Positions 35,801 through 49,140 of a DNA stretch of 64,000 nt are shown here, piece by piece (the first letter of the stretch is position 1; each line of letters starts with the position of its first letter). A program made the translations under genes and the position numbers. Below the pieces are notes generated by a model. That model saw only the letters and a list, made by a program, of their open reading frames with translations, was not told the origin of the DNA and did no database searches. Source of the stretch: Chaetorhynchus papuensis (lineage: Eukaryota > Chordata > Aves > Passeriformes > Rhipiduridae); contig VWYX01000684.1 of NCBI GenBank assembly GCA_013396525.1, positions 392,251-456,250 of the forward strand. Reading direction: 5' to 3'.

Positions 35801-38800
35801 CACATAACACCAGGGGGCAGCCTTGGATCAAACACCTTCCGACTCAGCTCTCTGTCCTGAGATCTGGGGCGTGGTGGTGGAAATGCCCATTGAATGGAAC
35901 CTGGAAGATTCTACAGACACTTTTGCATGTGAGTGTCACACAGTGACGGTACAGAGAGACTCAGGGAGGCTGTAGAACAAGGTGGTCCTTGTCTCTCTGG
36001 TTTCTCAGGTCTGCGATATTGGCTTTGTTCTATGGGGCCTCCTGGCTTTTTCCTTTCCTGGTGACCTTGACCAAAGGTCAGAAGCTTTTGATTAGGGGAA
36101 TACTTTGTTAAAGCAGGACATGGAGCTCTTTCCAAGCTCTGCTCAGGCAATGAGATGATTTACAGTAAGGGCAGAAGAGCAGAGTGGACATCAGCACCAT
36201 TTGCTGTCATTGCTGCCTGGGGTTGTGCTGTCAGCAGCACGGACCCCTTTCCATGTGCTATGTGTGACACCAGGGCTGGGGTGGCAGCTGCCACTCCAGT
36301 GCTGTGCTGGAACTCTCCAGACACAGCTGAAAGAGCCTGTCCAGTCCAGGTGAGTGGTGGCTGTGAGGGTGAGGATGGTACCTCCCACCTTGACATCAGG
36401 GGACAAGGAGAACTTTGATTAAGGAGCTGCAATTATCTCTAGTCAGGTCACCCCGGGCCATCACAGCAGCCAATGCAGTAAAATACAAGGTTCATAGCTG
36501 AGGGTGAGGGCTGGGAGGTGATGGAAGAGGCTGTAGGCCACAACCCAAGTGTAGAAAGGGCTGAGTAACCACACCAGGTTGAATCCCAACTCTGTTCAGG
36601 TTTTCCTCTACCAAAACCAGGGAGCAGAGTGTGGAAATAATCCCTAAACACACACACCTTCTACACCAGGGACTGTGGCAGGGCGCAGGGCAGAGGTGGG
36701 GTGTCTTCTTTCTGGCATCTACCACCTGGGCATAGCTGAGGGTGAGAGATGTCATATTGGGCTTATCTCACTTACCTTTAGACTCTTATTGTCTGCGAAT
36801 GAGCTGGCTCTGGCAGGGCATGTTTCACTTGATATTCAAAGTCTCTTTTAGAATGAGAAACACATTTATTTCTCTCTACCCACTACAAAGGAAGGCTGTG
36901 GCTCAGTTCTAGATGCTTATATTCAGTAGATGAATTCATAAAGTCTGAGGACAAAAAGGGTAGACAAACTATTTGCATAGCTGAGGAAGCATAAAAGCTT
37001 GCTTACAGCAAGTGAACCGCTTTGATTCACTGCAGGACATTGCTGAGACCTGGGACAAGGACAAGGATGTTCTCTGACAGGATTTCAAGTCCCATCCACT
37101 TTATATCCATCTGTTACTACCCCGTCTCCAATGCCAAGGATTAACACAGCAGAATGATTTTCAGTACTTTCAGAGAAGACATATTTTAAGAAAAAAACAA
37201 CCTGAACTGCATCTTCAAAGTTTCCTTTGGTATGTGGACAAAAATATCACCATCTGGAGATCTCCCCTCAGGGAGGAGGCCTTGAAAACTGCTGATCCCT
37301 CCTCTGGAGGGGCAATGGGTTTGGGATGACAGGAAATCTCAGTTCCAGCCCAGCAGTGTCAGTGCAACTGCTTGAATTCAGGCTTGGTGAGGAAGTTCTG
37401 TGAGGGGTCAGGGGAAATCCCAAAGGCAGGGATTTGAGCACAGTGTAATGGGACACATGTTGTCAGGAAAGAGAGGGATGTGTGTATTGTGTTAAGCTCA
37501 GCTGTGCTTGGTACAAGTCCAAGGATGCTCTTGGGGCTGTGCCAAGCTTAGCTGACCATAAGCTGGGTTGAAAACAGCAAAGCAAAGAAGAGAGAGCAGA
37601 GTGTCCCATGGAAGTGGTGGAAAGATCCTCTGAACATGAAAACCAAAATTGATCAGGTTGCAGCCCTCAGCTGAGACTCATGGGCTGCATAAATGCAGCT
37701 GAGAATGACCCCCTGGAACAATTAAATCAGAAAACTATTGGTGGAGGATTGTGGAGATGAGATATGAATTGTTTGCACAACTATTGGAAGAGAATGATGC
37801 TGGGAGGGAAATGGATCCTTGATGGACTGCGGGGCAGATGAAGTTACCGATGGCTTCAGCGAGCTGAGGCAGCTGCTGTTCTTGCAAATTTCCTGTAAAG
37901 GGAAAATGGAATAAGTCCAGAGATCAAAGAAATAACAGCAACTTTACAAAGTAATTTGTGGGAAACGCAGGTTTGGAGATTCTGGAGAATTGCACAGAGG
38001 AAATGTCTGAGTGAATGGGTTTGGGAGAAGGAAATAACTGATGGACTTTTAGCCTGCAGAGGGTGTGAAGTGTGTATGTGTGGATGTTTTTGACTTATAA
38101 GCTAAAAAATGAATCTTTATTATCTGAGACCAGAGCTCACCTTCAGGAACATGGCCTGAAGTAACTTGCAGGACTGTTGAGCAAAAATGATGGGGCAGGT
38201 TCTGGGAGGTTCTTGGAGAACCAGAAACTGCTCTTTGGGCTGGAGGTGACACAAATGACACGGTCTGGCTGGTGCACGGGGCTGAGCAGGTGTTCCTCCT
38301 GTGCAGGAGGCTGTGCCCAAATCTCTGGGAGCATTCCCAGCCACTGTGTGTGTATCGAATCCTGCAGGTTCTGTAGCACAGAACAGCAGGAAAAATGCTG
38401 GGATATACTGGATTATTCCCATGTGGAAGTGGTACATTGGAATAACTCTTTTCTGTTAGTACCACATCATAACCTAAACAGGCTCAGTGACATCAGCACA
38501 AACTTGGGGACTGAACTCCCGAAAATATCGACTCCAAGGCCCCAGCACTGGGACAGACAGCAGATGCGAACTGGGAGAATTTGGAAAAGTACAGAGTTCC
38601 TGCATCCTGTGCTGGGAGAAACAGCAAAGACCAGCAAGAAAAGGAATTTGCATGCAGGAATGAGGTTGGGTTTCTGAGGGGTTTCCCTGTCCAATGGCCC
38701 AACACAGGTGGAGCAGCTGCAGCTCCTTGTTCCCAGTTCCCAAGTGAGTCTGACCAGCATGAAATAGCAACAGTGGAGAATTTACATACTTGCATATAGC

Positions 38801-40312
38801 CTGTATGGATCCCTGCAGCAGCTGGGCTTAGGCAGTCTCCCAATAGCTGTCCCTGGATCCCAGGTCCCCCTAGTTCCTGACACTGAGAAACAGGAGCTCC
38901 TGAGTTCCACCCCTCTGCTCCTGTTGCTCAGAACACTTCACACAGAAGGTTGTGTGGGGCACTGAGTTCTCATGCACTGCCTTCCATTCCCTGCCTTTTG
39001 TTCCTCTAAACATCCCCAAATGCCTTGTGCAATCTCCAAGTTCCCTTCTGGAATCACACTGTCCTCAGGCAGGGACCCTTCTCAGCCTGGGAGTCTGGAG
39101 TGTTTCTCCCACCTGGACCATGAGGCTGCTGAACCATGATGGACCAGGATGGACCATGAGGCTGCCAGCTGTGCTCAGCTGTGCCTGGGAAGAGCTGGGG
39201 CTGGGGGCTGTGTTCACTCTCTCTGCGTTACTTGGGCTCCATCCCTGTTCCTTTGTGTTTGTGGAGATGAGCCAACAAGAACTGCAGAGCTACAATTGCT
39301 GGGGAAGGGTGGCCTGGATCACGGCGTCTCCTAGAGAACAGCAACAATGAGGAGGACCTTGAAGAGTTATTGGATGGGAAAATTAGACAAGGAGAAGAAG
39401 AAAAGGTTAAAAGCTGCAAATAATCAGTGCAGACAATATTAGTGAAAACATGTCAACATAACTGCATTTCCCTTTGTTTCAGAGACAAAGGGCCTGGGAT
39501 GTTGGAGTGCTTGGCAACAGCTTCTCTGAGGCTGGGCTAAAAGCACCTTGTTGATAGGAGTGGCTGAGAACTAAGGCAAAAATTGATTTTTCCTCAGTGG
39601 AAGGTTTGCAAGGAGGAGAAATTCAGAGAGAAGTCCAGACAAACATATTTTGCTGAGCTCTGGCTGAGGACCATCTACCCAAACTGGAATTATTCCAGCT
39701 CATGGGAACAATGACGAAGAGTCTCTCTGTTCACAGGGTTTCTGGGTCTTTACAAGTGCACTGAACATTGTCTGGCAAGTTGATGAAGACGTTCAAGAGG
39801 AGTGACATGAGTGTTTGTCCTCACTAGGGACAGGTCTTTCCGTCGTTGACTGAAAATGCTTTGCAGCCAACATCCTTCTTTCCTAAACATTAAACACATC
39901 CTCTTGAAAAATGGGCCGTTACTTTGACAATGGAAAGAATATATTTAGGAGTTTGTCTGGAATAATATTTGTATCTGTTCTTTCACTGTCCCATAAATAG
40001 TTCTAACCAAAACCACTGCTGGGTTTTCAGACTAACCTGTCCTTTTTCTGGAATGCCTCCTGTTCCCTGCTCTGGGATCATATTAGGGAGTGCCTTCAGC
40101 TGGACAGCTGGAAGGGTTGGATGGAGCCCTTTGGAATGACACTCCTGGGTGATGCACAGCAGTAGACACTGCTTTGTGTGTGCATCGACCTTCAGAGCTC
40201 AGCATCTGCCTTGGAACCTGGGCAAGAACTTGTCAGGCTCTTGCTTCCCCGGAGCCTGCAGAGGTACTTGACCATAATCTTGAGGTACTTGACCACCACT
40301 TCTCTCGATCCA
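32896..40312. other. Single-copy non-coding DNA, 7.4 kb
   Basis: No repeat family is recognised apart from an AAAT/AATA simple repeat at 33684-33709. The open frame at 34294-34905 (203 codons) is of a length expected by chance in a window this size. No splice-bounded exon is recognisable. Confidence 0.45.
33684..33709. repeat. AATA simple repeat
   Basis: AAATAAAATAAATAAATAAA-type tract. Confidence 0.9.
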
Positions 40313-40724
40313 GGTCTATGGAGCCAGGCTGAGAGAGCTGGGGGTGTTCACCTGGAGAAGAGAAGGCTCCAGGGACACCTCAGAGCCCCTTCCAGGGCCT
40401 AAAGGGGCTCAAGGAGAGCTGGAGAGGGACTTGGGACAAGGGATGGAGGGACAGGACACAGGGAATGGCTTCCCAGTGCCAGAGGGCAGGGATGGATGGG
40501 ATATTGGGAAGGAATTGTTCCCTGGGAGGGTGGGGAGGCCCTGGCACAGGGTGCCCAGAGAAGCTGTGGCTGCCCCTGGATCCCTGGCAGTGTCCAAGGC
40601 CAGGCTGGACAGGGCTTGGAGCAGCCTGGGGCAGTGGGAGGTGTCCCTGCCCATGGCAGGGGTGGCACTGGATGGGCTTTAAGGTCTCTTCCAACCCAGA
40701 CCAGTCTGTGACTCTGTGATTCTG
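40313..40724 (+). mobile_element. CR1 LINE, 3' part
   Basis: Plus-strand copy with GGAGCCAGGCTGAGAGAGCT, ACCTGGAGAAGAGAAGGCTC, GGAAGGAATTGTTCCCTGGG and AAGCTGTGGCTGCCCCTGGA, ending CTCTGTGATTCTGGGG. It is the same subfamily as the minus-strand copy at 62923 and similar in length. Its 5' neighbour at 40261-40295 is a 21-bp-spaced direct repeat of GAGGTACTTGACCA. Confidence 0.95.
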
Positions 40725-41996
40725 GGGTAAATTGAAGCCCATGTGAGTGAAAAACTCTCACAAGAGACAAGTTCTGCTGCTGCAGCAAAGGAAGCAAACC
40801 CCAGCAGGACTCTAATGTGACAATGAATAGGAAAAAACCTTCCAGAATTGCTCAGGTTCTTGTCCTTGCTGTCACAGGCTGCACTGGAAGTTTGGTTAGA
40901 AGGTCTCCAGGGAATCCTGGTGTCTTCTGCTCCATAAGAAATGCCCAAGGGATTGAGAGTCTTCCCTGGACATCATCAGGGAGGAGATATCCCAAGGCTC
41001 ATGGAGTCTTGTTCCCATGCCAGCGTCCAAAGTTCTTACTGCTGCCAGTGCCCCACAAGTGCCCAAACCTCAGTGCTGGAAAGGGACTCTGCCAGTGCTG
41101 GGAGGGGCTCTCCCAGTTGGAACACATGCCATACTGCAAAGTGACTGCCTTGGCCAGTCTGAGTCCAGTGCCCTGTGACTGCTGTGATATTGGGTGGATG
41201 GAAACTCAGGGCTCCTGATCTGAGTCTTATTGCCCTTTCTTTCAGTGTCCTGTGTTCCAGATAAGAGCTCTGAGGAGAAATTGAGCTCCAGGCTGTTATT
41301 TTTATGAACTATTAGCACTTTCTGTCCGTTAGCCATTCTGACATCTTCCATCTCCCTTTCATGTCTCTCCCTGTCTTCCTTGCTGTCTTTGTCAGCTTTC
41401 CTTTCCTCACCAAAATGTTACCTACAGCCCAAGGTTGAGGATGACCCCACAGTTACTAATCTCTCTGACACATCCAAATTTATTCCCTCCCTCCCGGCCT
41501 CAGGACTTCCTCCTGCTGAAAGCTGATGATGCCACAGGGGTTAAGAAACCAAACATCTTTAATGCAGACAAATAGGAAAAGGAACAGAACAATACAACAA
41601 AAAGATTTCTTCAAACTGTGCCCTCAACTTTCTGCTACCTCAGGGTTTCATGGCTCATACCTTCCAAAGTGAGACATTTCACACTCCATGGAGGTTGCAG
41701 CACTTTAGATGAGACTTCCCAGGCTGGTAAACCCTGGTGCACTCAATACACCCAGATTCCAGCCCCTGGCATTTCTCTCCCCACCTCACACCAGCTGCTC
41801 CCCTTCAAGCCTGCACAGGCAAGCACTGACTTCTGTCCCCACTTAAACCCCAGACTAAGAGCTGGAAACCCAGAACCTGCACTCCTGGGAGCAGTGTGGC
41901 CATAGGGCCCCTCAGTGCCTTTAAAGCCGTGTACTTGTGTGAGCTGAGAGCTATAAATGCACACAGCTCCTCGTTGGAGTTTATGTTCCAATGCAA
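40725..41996. other. Single-copy non-coding DNA
   Basis: Nothing recognised up to the left arm of the inverted repeat. Confidence 0.5.
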
Positions 41997-42444
41997 AGCT
42001 CATTTTGCTGTCTTCAATTAAGATTTTCATTATTTTTACCATTTGAGGTTCTTTAAGGTTTTTATTAACAAAGTTTCAATAAAAGTTAATAATTTGCACA
42101 AAATAAAACCAACTTTCATAAAAGCTCTGTCCAAAGCCTGGGGAATCTTCGTGCAGCTCTTCCTCTCAGAAGCCAACACCTCCGCTTGGGATTTGCAGCA
42201 GGATTTGGGGGAGAACCCTCTGGTTGTGCTGAAGGTCTCGTAGGAGGCAGGGAGTGCTCCTGCCAGCACCCTCATCTTCACTCTGCTCTTCCCTGTGCCT
42301 CAGTGCTCCACTGGAGCCACTCAGGATATTCTCAAGTTTGCTCTTCCCTCCTGTCTGAGTGCCAGGCAAAAACTTCATCAGCCAGACACAGGGTGTAATT
42401 CTCCCAAAAGCCATGAATTTCCTGTCTTGAGGACCAACAAGGAT
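41997..42444 (-). repeat. Inverted repeat, left arm (448 bp)
   Basis: This arm is the reverse complement of 44288-44735, without indels. By eye there are 11 mismatches in 448 positions (97.5% identity). Eight of them lie in the outermost 56 bases (41997-42052). The core 42053-42439 has only two (42109 and 42151). Read on the minus strand, the arm has an AATAAA-type polyadenylation signal near its outer end, like the right arm. The sequence family is not one I recognise. Confidence 0.97.
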
Positions 42445-44287
42445 CATTCTCCTCGGACACCCTGGCACTGAGTAGCCCACTGAAAAGGGCACAAGACCAG
42501 CTGAAGGACAATGATGCCACCCCAGCCAGTTCAGCTGGTGCTGCCCAGCGCTGGGTGTCAGTGGGAGAGAGCAGCAGGTGACTCTAATCTCACATGAAGG
42601 ATATTTGAGGCCAGGCTGGAGGCCAGGTGCCCTGAAGCAGTTGATCTGTACACACTGAGCCTGGCCAAGTTCTCACCCATGGACAACCCTGGCCAAGCCC
42701 TGGGTGGCCAAGGAGATTTCCTTGTCCCCACATCACAGCACATTGCTTGGGACCACAACAGAGCTGGTGTCCTGCAGGACATCTGACAGAGGTGTTTCCC
42801 AGTACTTGTCCTGTGTGGGGACAGCTCTGTGCCCTGGCATGGAAACCCAGAGCTGGGTGTCTTGGGGCTCTGGTGACAACAATGTCTGGCATCAACTGCC
42901 CTCACCTCGTGCTCTTTTTGTATCACAGAATCCTTACAGTTGGAAAAGACCTCCAAGATCATCAAGTCCAGCCTTTGAAGTCCAGCCCATGTCCCTGACC
43001 TTTCCATGTGCCCAAAGGCAGATGGAGGGCGTTCTTTAGGCATGCCTGACACCGGGGTCAGAGAAAGGCTGGTTTTGTGTCATGTTCTCTGCAGCAGAGC
43101 AAACAGCAGCCGTGCTTAGCAAATAGATTAACACCTTTGTTTACTCATGAGAAATTTATGATGAATTTCAGTTGTGTTCTAAAAAAACCAGACAAACAGT
43201 AAACTGAGCATGAATAACGACTTAGATGAAGTGTTGGAAGAGTCTTTCCTTCTACAAATGCACAGAATTCAAATCACCAGGAAGGAGCAGGAGGTGTTTT
43301 TATGTGCTGATTCAGCCCGAACTCCAGGAGCCCCACTAGGCTGCCTGCATGTTGAGAGGAGTGACTGCTGGAAATGGCTCTGGTGATCCCAGTGATCCTA
43401 CTGATCCCTATGAACTCTATGTCCTCCTGGCACCACTGAGCACAATGACAGGTGACAGAAAGGTCTGCCCGTGGCTGTGTTGGTGTGGTTGTTAATACAT
43501 GGATGGATGTCAGTCCTCACTTTCCCCAGCAGCCTGGAGGGGGGTTGCAGCTCCAGGAGTTTAACAAGTGTTTGAAGCACTTGTCCAATCAAGCAGAGGA
43601 GTCCTGCCTGCCCTCCGTGGTGCCTTGAAGTGTGAGTGACAACCAGGACAGTGAAGGACGGACTTACAGGGAAACAGCCCTCTTCCCTGAGGATTTTGGA
43701 TCATGATACATGTACTGTAAAATCCAATCCCTCACGCCCTGGGACTTACCATACAGACACTTTTGGGGTCAGAACTGAAAGTTCAGGGGGAGAAACCACT
43801 TCAGACTGAAAGGAAGAAATTTGTGGATGAAAGAAATATTTTATGTAACCAATCCTTAAACGTACAAAACAAAATTCCCTCCAGAGTCTTACTGAGCCAT
43901 CAATCACAGCACAGCAGAGAGAGGGGCCATGCAGCCCTCCCAGCTTTGTCCTCTGCAGCTATGGCTGAGGGGACTTGTCCAGCCAAAGGAACATGACTCC
44001 TGTTTCCAGGAGCGGGCCTAATTCATCCTGTCTTTGAAACAGTGGGACACCGAGCCTGGGAAAGACAAGTGGTTCTCAATATATTTGCATTTCTGTAGCA
44101 TCTCCCTCTTATTGGAGGATCTGATTTATACATTTGTTCTTTCTCAACCAGGAGACACTGAAATCAACATTCAGACATGCTCCTCCAAGGCTGGAGAATC
44201 CCCAGCACTCCTGTGATGCACTTTTGGATGGGACAATATTCAGATACTTAGAAAAAGCTGCAGCTTCTCTGATCAGAAATGTCCACA
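42445..44287. other. Spacer of the inverted repeat
   Basis: 1843 bp of non-repeated sequence between the arms, apart from the short CR1 tail at 42922. If the arms are transcribed outward, this spacer would hold both starts. No promoter motif is clear enough to call. Confidence 0.6.
42922..42975 (-). mobile_element. CR1 LINE, tail fragment
   Basis: ATCACAGAATCCTTACAGTT followed by GGAAAAGACCTCCAAGATCA and TCAAGTCCAGCC is the last ~50 bp of a minus-strand CR1. Confidence 0.85.
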
Positions 44288-44735
44288 ATCCCTGTTGGTC
44301 CTCAAGACAGGAAATTCATGGCTTTTGGGAGAATTACACCCTGTGTCTGGCTGATGAAGTTTTTGCCTGGCACTCAGACAGGAGGGAAGAGCAAACTTGA
44401 GAATATCCTGAGTGGCTCCAGTGGAGCACTGAGGCACAGGGAAGAGCAGAGTGAAGATGAGGGTGCTGGCAGGAGCACTCCCTGCCTCCTACGAGACCTT
44501 CAGCACAACCAGAGGGTTCTCCCCCAAATCCTGCTGCAAATCCCAAGCGGAGGTGTTGGCTTCTGAGAGGAAGAGCTGCAGGAAGATTCCCCAGGCTTTG
44601 GACAGAGCTTTTATGAAAGTTGTTTTTATTTTGTGCAAATTATTAACTTTTATTGAAACTTTGTTAATAAAAACCTTAATGAACCTTAAATGGTGAAAAT
44701 GAGGAAAATACAAATTGAAGACAGCAAAATGAGCT
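44288..44735 (+). repeat. Inverted repeat, right arm (448 bp)
   Basis: Partner of 41997-42444. In plus orientation it holds overlapping short open frames (44279-44566 and 44451-44696) and AATAAA at 44666-44671, so it looks superficially like a terminal exon with a 3' end. In the 44451 frame the two arms differ at four positions. Three change the residue and one is silent, so no purifying selection on that frame is visible. No known protein is recognised. I therefore do not call a gene. Confidence 0.97.
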
Positions 44736-47700
44736 CCACATCCTGGCAGACACTCCTGTCACCTAAGGCTGACAGTGTCCCTAGGGGATGGCCAGGCCCC
44801 AGGCTGCCTCCAGCAGTGTCCTCTGCAGAGCTCCTGTGCTGGCAGAGCAGCCCTGCAGAGCATCTCTAGGACTCCTCCTCCCACCTCAGTCTCCAGCAGT
44901 TACAAACTGGCTCAGCCCTGTGTTAAGAGGTTTAGTAATGTCCTTTCCCAAATATGTTAGTGTTAACATTGCTAATTGGACATTCTCATTATGCCCATAA
45001 ATTCCAGTCCCACCGGGGTTCTGCACTACAGATGTGCAAATCCAGCTTTACAATCCATTGCTCTGGCGTTTCTGGGTTGTGCTCAGCATGATTTAAGTGA
45101 AGAACAGTGGTGGCTGATGACTGCAAAGGCATCTAAGTGTGCCGGGGATTGAAGCTGAACAGCTCAGACACATCACTTTGAAAAGTGGCTTCTCTGGGAA
45201 GAAAAGGGCTTTTTGGAAGGAGTTTTGCTGAGTGAATATTAAGTCAATTTGGCCATAGTTCTTTGGTAGAGGGGATATCTGTTCCTCATGTTTGTGCCCA
45301 GACCCAATCAGCACGGACCAGCATGGCCATTTAATGGACTCGTGAGTGCTGCTGATTGAACACTCCCCTCCCTGCTCATTTCCTAGGAATTGCTTGAAGA
45401 GCCCAATTGTTCTGCCCTTGGCCAGTTGATGGATGAAGGTACCTCCTCATATTTGCTCTTGGATGTGAATCAGCCCCTGAGGTATCTTATTTTTGAATGG
45501 GAAATTTTTTGGAACTTCTCTGTGTTGTCAGATGAAGCCAAGAAATGAGAAGCTGATGGAGGTGACAGAGGCAGAAGGAGCTGGAAGACTCGACAGGGCT
45601 CAGTTGTTACCTCTGAGTTGGCAGATGGAAGGGAAGGGGCAGTGACACTCCAAGTGGGATCAGAGCACTCCGGATCTGCTTTTCACTAAAATTTTTTTCT
45701 TCATAAACATAAAAATCTTCAAAATACCCAAAGTGTGGTTGCAGATTTCTCACATGCAAGTATTTCTTTCCTATAAGAAAATTATCATCAACTATGAAAA
45801 AGGGGAAAAAAGAGAAAGGGAGATCACAGGGCTTTTTCCAGTCTGATTTTTGGATCAGCTCCAGAAAGCATGTCTTCACTAAAATAAATTGATGCAGGAT
45901 ATGTTTGTGTGGCTATTGTGATACACCTGTAATTTCCCTCCTCCTGTTTATAAAAGCCTCAGAACATGATCACGGAATAAAACCAATAAAGAGCAATTCC
46001 AGCCAGTTCCCTCATTTATGGGATGAATCTCACACTGTGAATAATGAAGAGTGAATGGCTGAAGTAAATAGTTGACAATCAATCTGCCTGGCTGGGCTCG
46101 GCACACACAATCAGACAAGGTGCAGCACAATCCAGCTGGATGCAAGGTCACTGTCTGGAAACATAAATGCAGGTTGCAATTATGCAGTGGGGGATTACAC
46201 CCTGGGGAGCACAGAAGGAGTGGGGCCGTGCTGGAAAATGAGGAATTTTGGGGGTTAAGATGCCCATGATCCAGGAGAGATAAACTGCACACCAGCAAAT
46301 CTGGGGCACAGGTACACGCAGCCAGGGGAGGTCAGGGCTGCTACCAAAAATTGAACGAAAAGATAAAGATTCAAGATTCAAAGCCACAGCATTGCCACCT
46401 TCAAGGGATGAGCTCTTGGGAGACCTTAGGCAGTGGAAGAGGTTGGTCCTCATGTGGGAGCACAAGAGCAAACTTTGGTCTCTGCTGTGCCAAGGAGCCC
46501 TGTGCCAGGTGGAAGGTGAATTTAATCTCTTGAGTGTTCCCAGGAAAATCCAGAAGACCTTTTCTTAAGAAACAGAAACCCACTGAAACCATCTGAATGC
46601 TCCTGAGAAGAAGTTTTTTCCTGTCTAGAAGCAAGATTTCTGCTGTTCAGGTAGAAAGAGGAGACGGAATGGATCAAGCTGGGGTGACAGGAGTGCCTTC
46701 CTTCAACGGAGGTGGTGTTGCAGCTAGTCCACCTTTTTCCCACCTGGCCTCTCTGGTGATCCTGCAGGACTTGGAGCTGCTGAACACCTCAGAGGAGACA
46801 CCATGGAGATCCAGGGCTCTGGGGACAAGCCCTGGAAGTGTCCTGGATGAAGCCAGAGAACCTGGTGTAGCCTTTCAGGGGCCTTTGCGTGTCTGGGTAG
46901 GTGGGACAGGAGCCATGGCAGGACACATTGCACTCCTGCCACTGCATTCCCAGCAAGTCCAAGAGTTTCTCCCCACCATTTCACTGCCCCATCTCTGAGC
47001 CTGGAAAGCAGGGACCTGGCTGGTGGGGCTGAGACACAGAGGTGGAGCTGGGAGGGTGTGAAGCTGGTGACTGTGCCAGAAGGCTGATGACCAAGGAGTC
47101 TGAGGAAAGGAAGGAGAGCTGGGATGGGAAGGGACAGGGATAGGAAAGGAGAAGAGGGAAATCACTCTCTTTGAGAAGGATAGAGGCAAGCAGGTAATAA
47201 AGGCATGGTGAGCAGGGTCATAGTCATTGAAGAGTTGGGAATGGGCAGGACAGGGCTCCTGGCAGATCCATTCATGGCCCAGTGCATCCAGAGGTTCTTT
47301 TGGACCAGGGAAAAGAGCAAAGGAAAAGGTGTGCAGAGAGAATGGCTGGGTACAATCAGTCATCAGACACCAGCCAGTGCTCCCAGGATCCCTCTGTGAA
47401 GCTGCAGCCTGTCTGGGAAAGCAGAACATAGGGACAAGGATTTTACTGGAAATGTGGAATGTGGGTACTCACAGGTCTTTATAAAGTGAGTATTTGCAGA
47501 GCACTCAGCTTGGGATGTGCACAGCCTTAAAGGAAAATGGAAAATCCAAATCGGAGCCGAATGTTCATTGCTCTTCAGGGAAGCCAGCAGAGCTGTCTCT
47601 GACACCCTGAGTCTGGGTGCTGATGATCTGTGGGTGTAACCTGTGGTCAGCACTGCCACAGAGCCAGCCCTGGCTCTCAGAGTGTTCACACACTGCAGAG

Positions 47701-48995
47701 CATGAAGGGTTAAACCCTGCAGATCTCAGATCAAGCAGCATCTGCCTAGTATTGCCTTTCCTAGGAAAACTATGGATTCTTGGCAGCAAGCTAATAAACC
47801 AATCAGCAGTAATTAGCATCTTTTGAGGAATGAACTGTCTGGTGGCATTCCAGTAGTAGAACATCTTGCCTGAGTGAAGTAAAGTGTGAAGGAGCTCTGA
47901 GCGAGGTAGGGCTGTTCTGTGGGGCTCTCTCTGGAGCACTGTCCCCAAAACTGCAGCAGAGGAGGGGAGCCTGGTCTGACATTCCAGATTCACACAGCAC
48001 TTCTGGAGCAAGCTGGCTGCTCTTCTTTCCTTTCCAGGGGTTTTCCCTGTGATCTGCAGCCCTGCCTTGAACAAGGAGCATGCTCACATGGGTACATTGG
48101 GGCATGGGGCTGGCCTGGATTCTGATCTATTACTAAAATGGTGCTTTTTGCTTTGTGGAATGTCTAAATCTTTAATAGAAACACTTCAATCGAAATGCAA
48201 AATCACCAGACTGAGATCTGCCATTGACACCCTAATTTTCCTGCCATCATACTGAATTCTGCACTTTCTGTTCTCCCACATCCCAGTGAATGGAAGCTCC
48301 TCTCCAGCACCCACCAGGAAACATCAGAGAAATGATGCTGTCCTACCTTCAGATTTGGGGCAAAAGATTTTCATAAGAGTGAAACATTCTGGAGAAGTTT
48401 AAATGTTTTCCTTGCGAATAAAAAAATTATCCTGAGAATTTGCAGTCCACAGAACCAACACGCCATCCCTAATCCTCCCATCCTGGTGACTTGCCATGGC
48501 CCTGTACATGCTGAGAGAAGGAAGACAGGACACCTTGGCAAGGTCTCTGCGTGCTGTGCACTAGTGCTGCTCCCTTCCAGAGCCCCAAATCCTGCTGGAA
48601 ATACAAGTCTCCTGTGGCTCATCTCTCTGCTCACCTGCTTCCCCATGCAGCCTCCGTGGTGATGTCCGCACAGCTGTGATAAGTGGGTGAGAAGAGGCCC
48701 TGAGGATGGTGATGGGAACCATCTGGCACATGTGTGGTGACATATTGCTGCCAGACCTGCACTTCCAGCTCCATTAGCCTCAATTAGAGCGGATTGGAAT
48801 ATTTAGCACAGGTTCAAGTGAAAGTGACTGGGAATGGTGTGCTGGGCTCATCAGTGGGGCTGCTGGGTTGGCTCATCAGGAGCCAGTGAGAAATACTGGA
48901 TGAGCACAAACTCCCATGGCTGGGGAAGGAGGGTGATGCTGTCAGGGCACCCTTGGAGCTCATCATGCTGCTATGTCTGTTGTGCATCAGCCTCT
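44736..48995. other. Single-copy non-coding DNA, 4.3 kb
   Basis: No repeat family, RNA or exon recognised. A 90-codon AT-rich open frame on the minus strand (45607-45879) matches no family I know. Confidence 0.5.
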
Positions 48996-49140
48996 CAAGG
49001 GTTTGGGGAGACCTTAGAACCCCTTCCAGTACCTAAAGGGGGCCCACAAGAGGCTGGAGAGGGACTTATTGAAAAGGCCTGCAGAGACAGGACACGGGGT
49101 AGTGGGTTTAAGCTGAGGAGGGTAGATTTAGTTTGGATTT
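48996..49140 (+). mobile_element. CR1 LINE, 5' portion of a split copy
   Basis: Contains CCTTCCAGTACCTAAAGGGG, GCTGGAGAGGGACTTATTGA and GAGGAGGGTAGATTTAGTTT, the part of CR1 upstream of its tail. It runs into the gap. The tail of the same CR1 reappears at 50472-50547, after the inserted LTR. Confidence 0.85.

Noticed and set aside
36493..36746. Direct repeat of CATAGCTGAGGGTGAG at 36493 and 36731
   Set aside because: 16 bp only, with no similarity beyond it. Likely chance.
44451..44696. Small CC-motif protein resembling a chemokine-like exon in the inverted repeat
   Set aside because: The SCC motif alone is weak and other chemokine landmarks are missing. Three of four arm differences in this frame alter residues.
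45607..45879. 90-codon minus-strand open frame with protein-like appearance
   Set aside because: AT-rich low-complexity DNA gives an F/K/Y-rich product by chance. No homology recognised.
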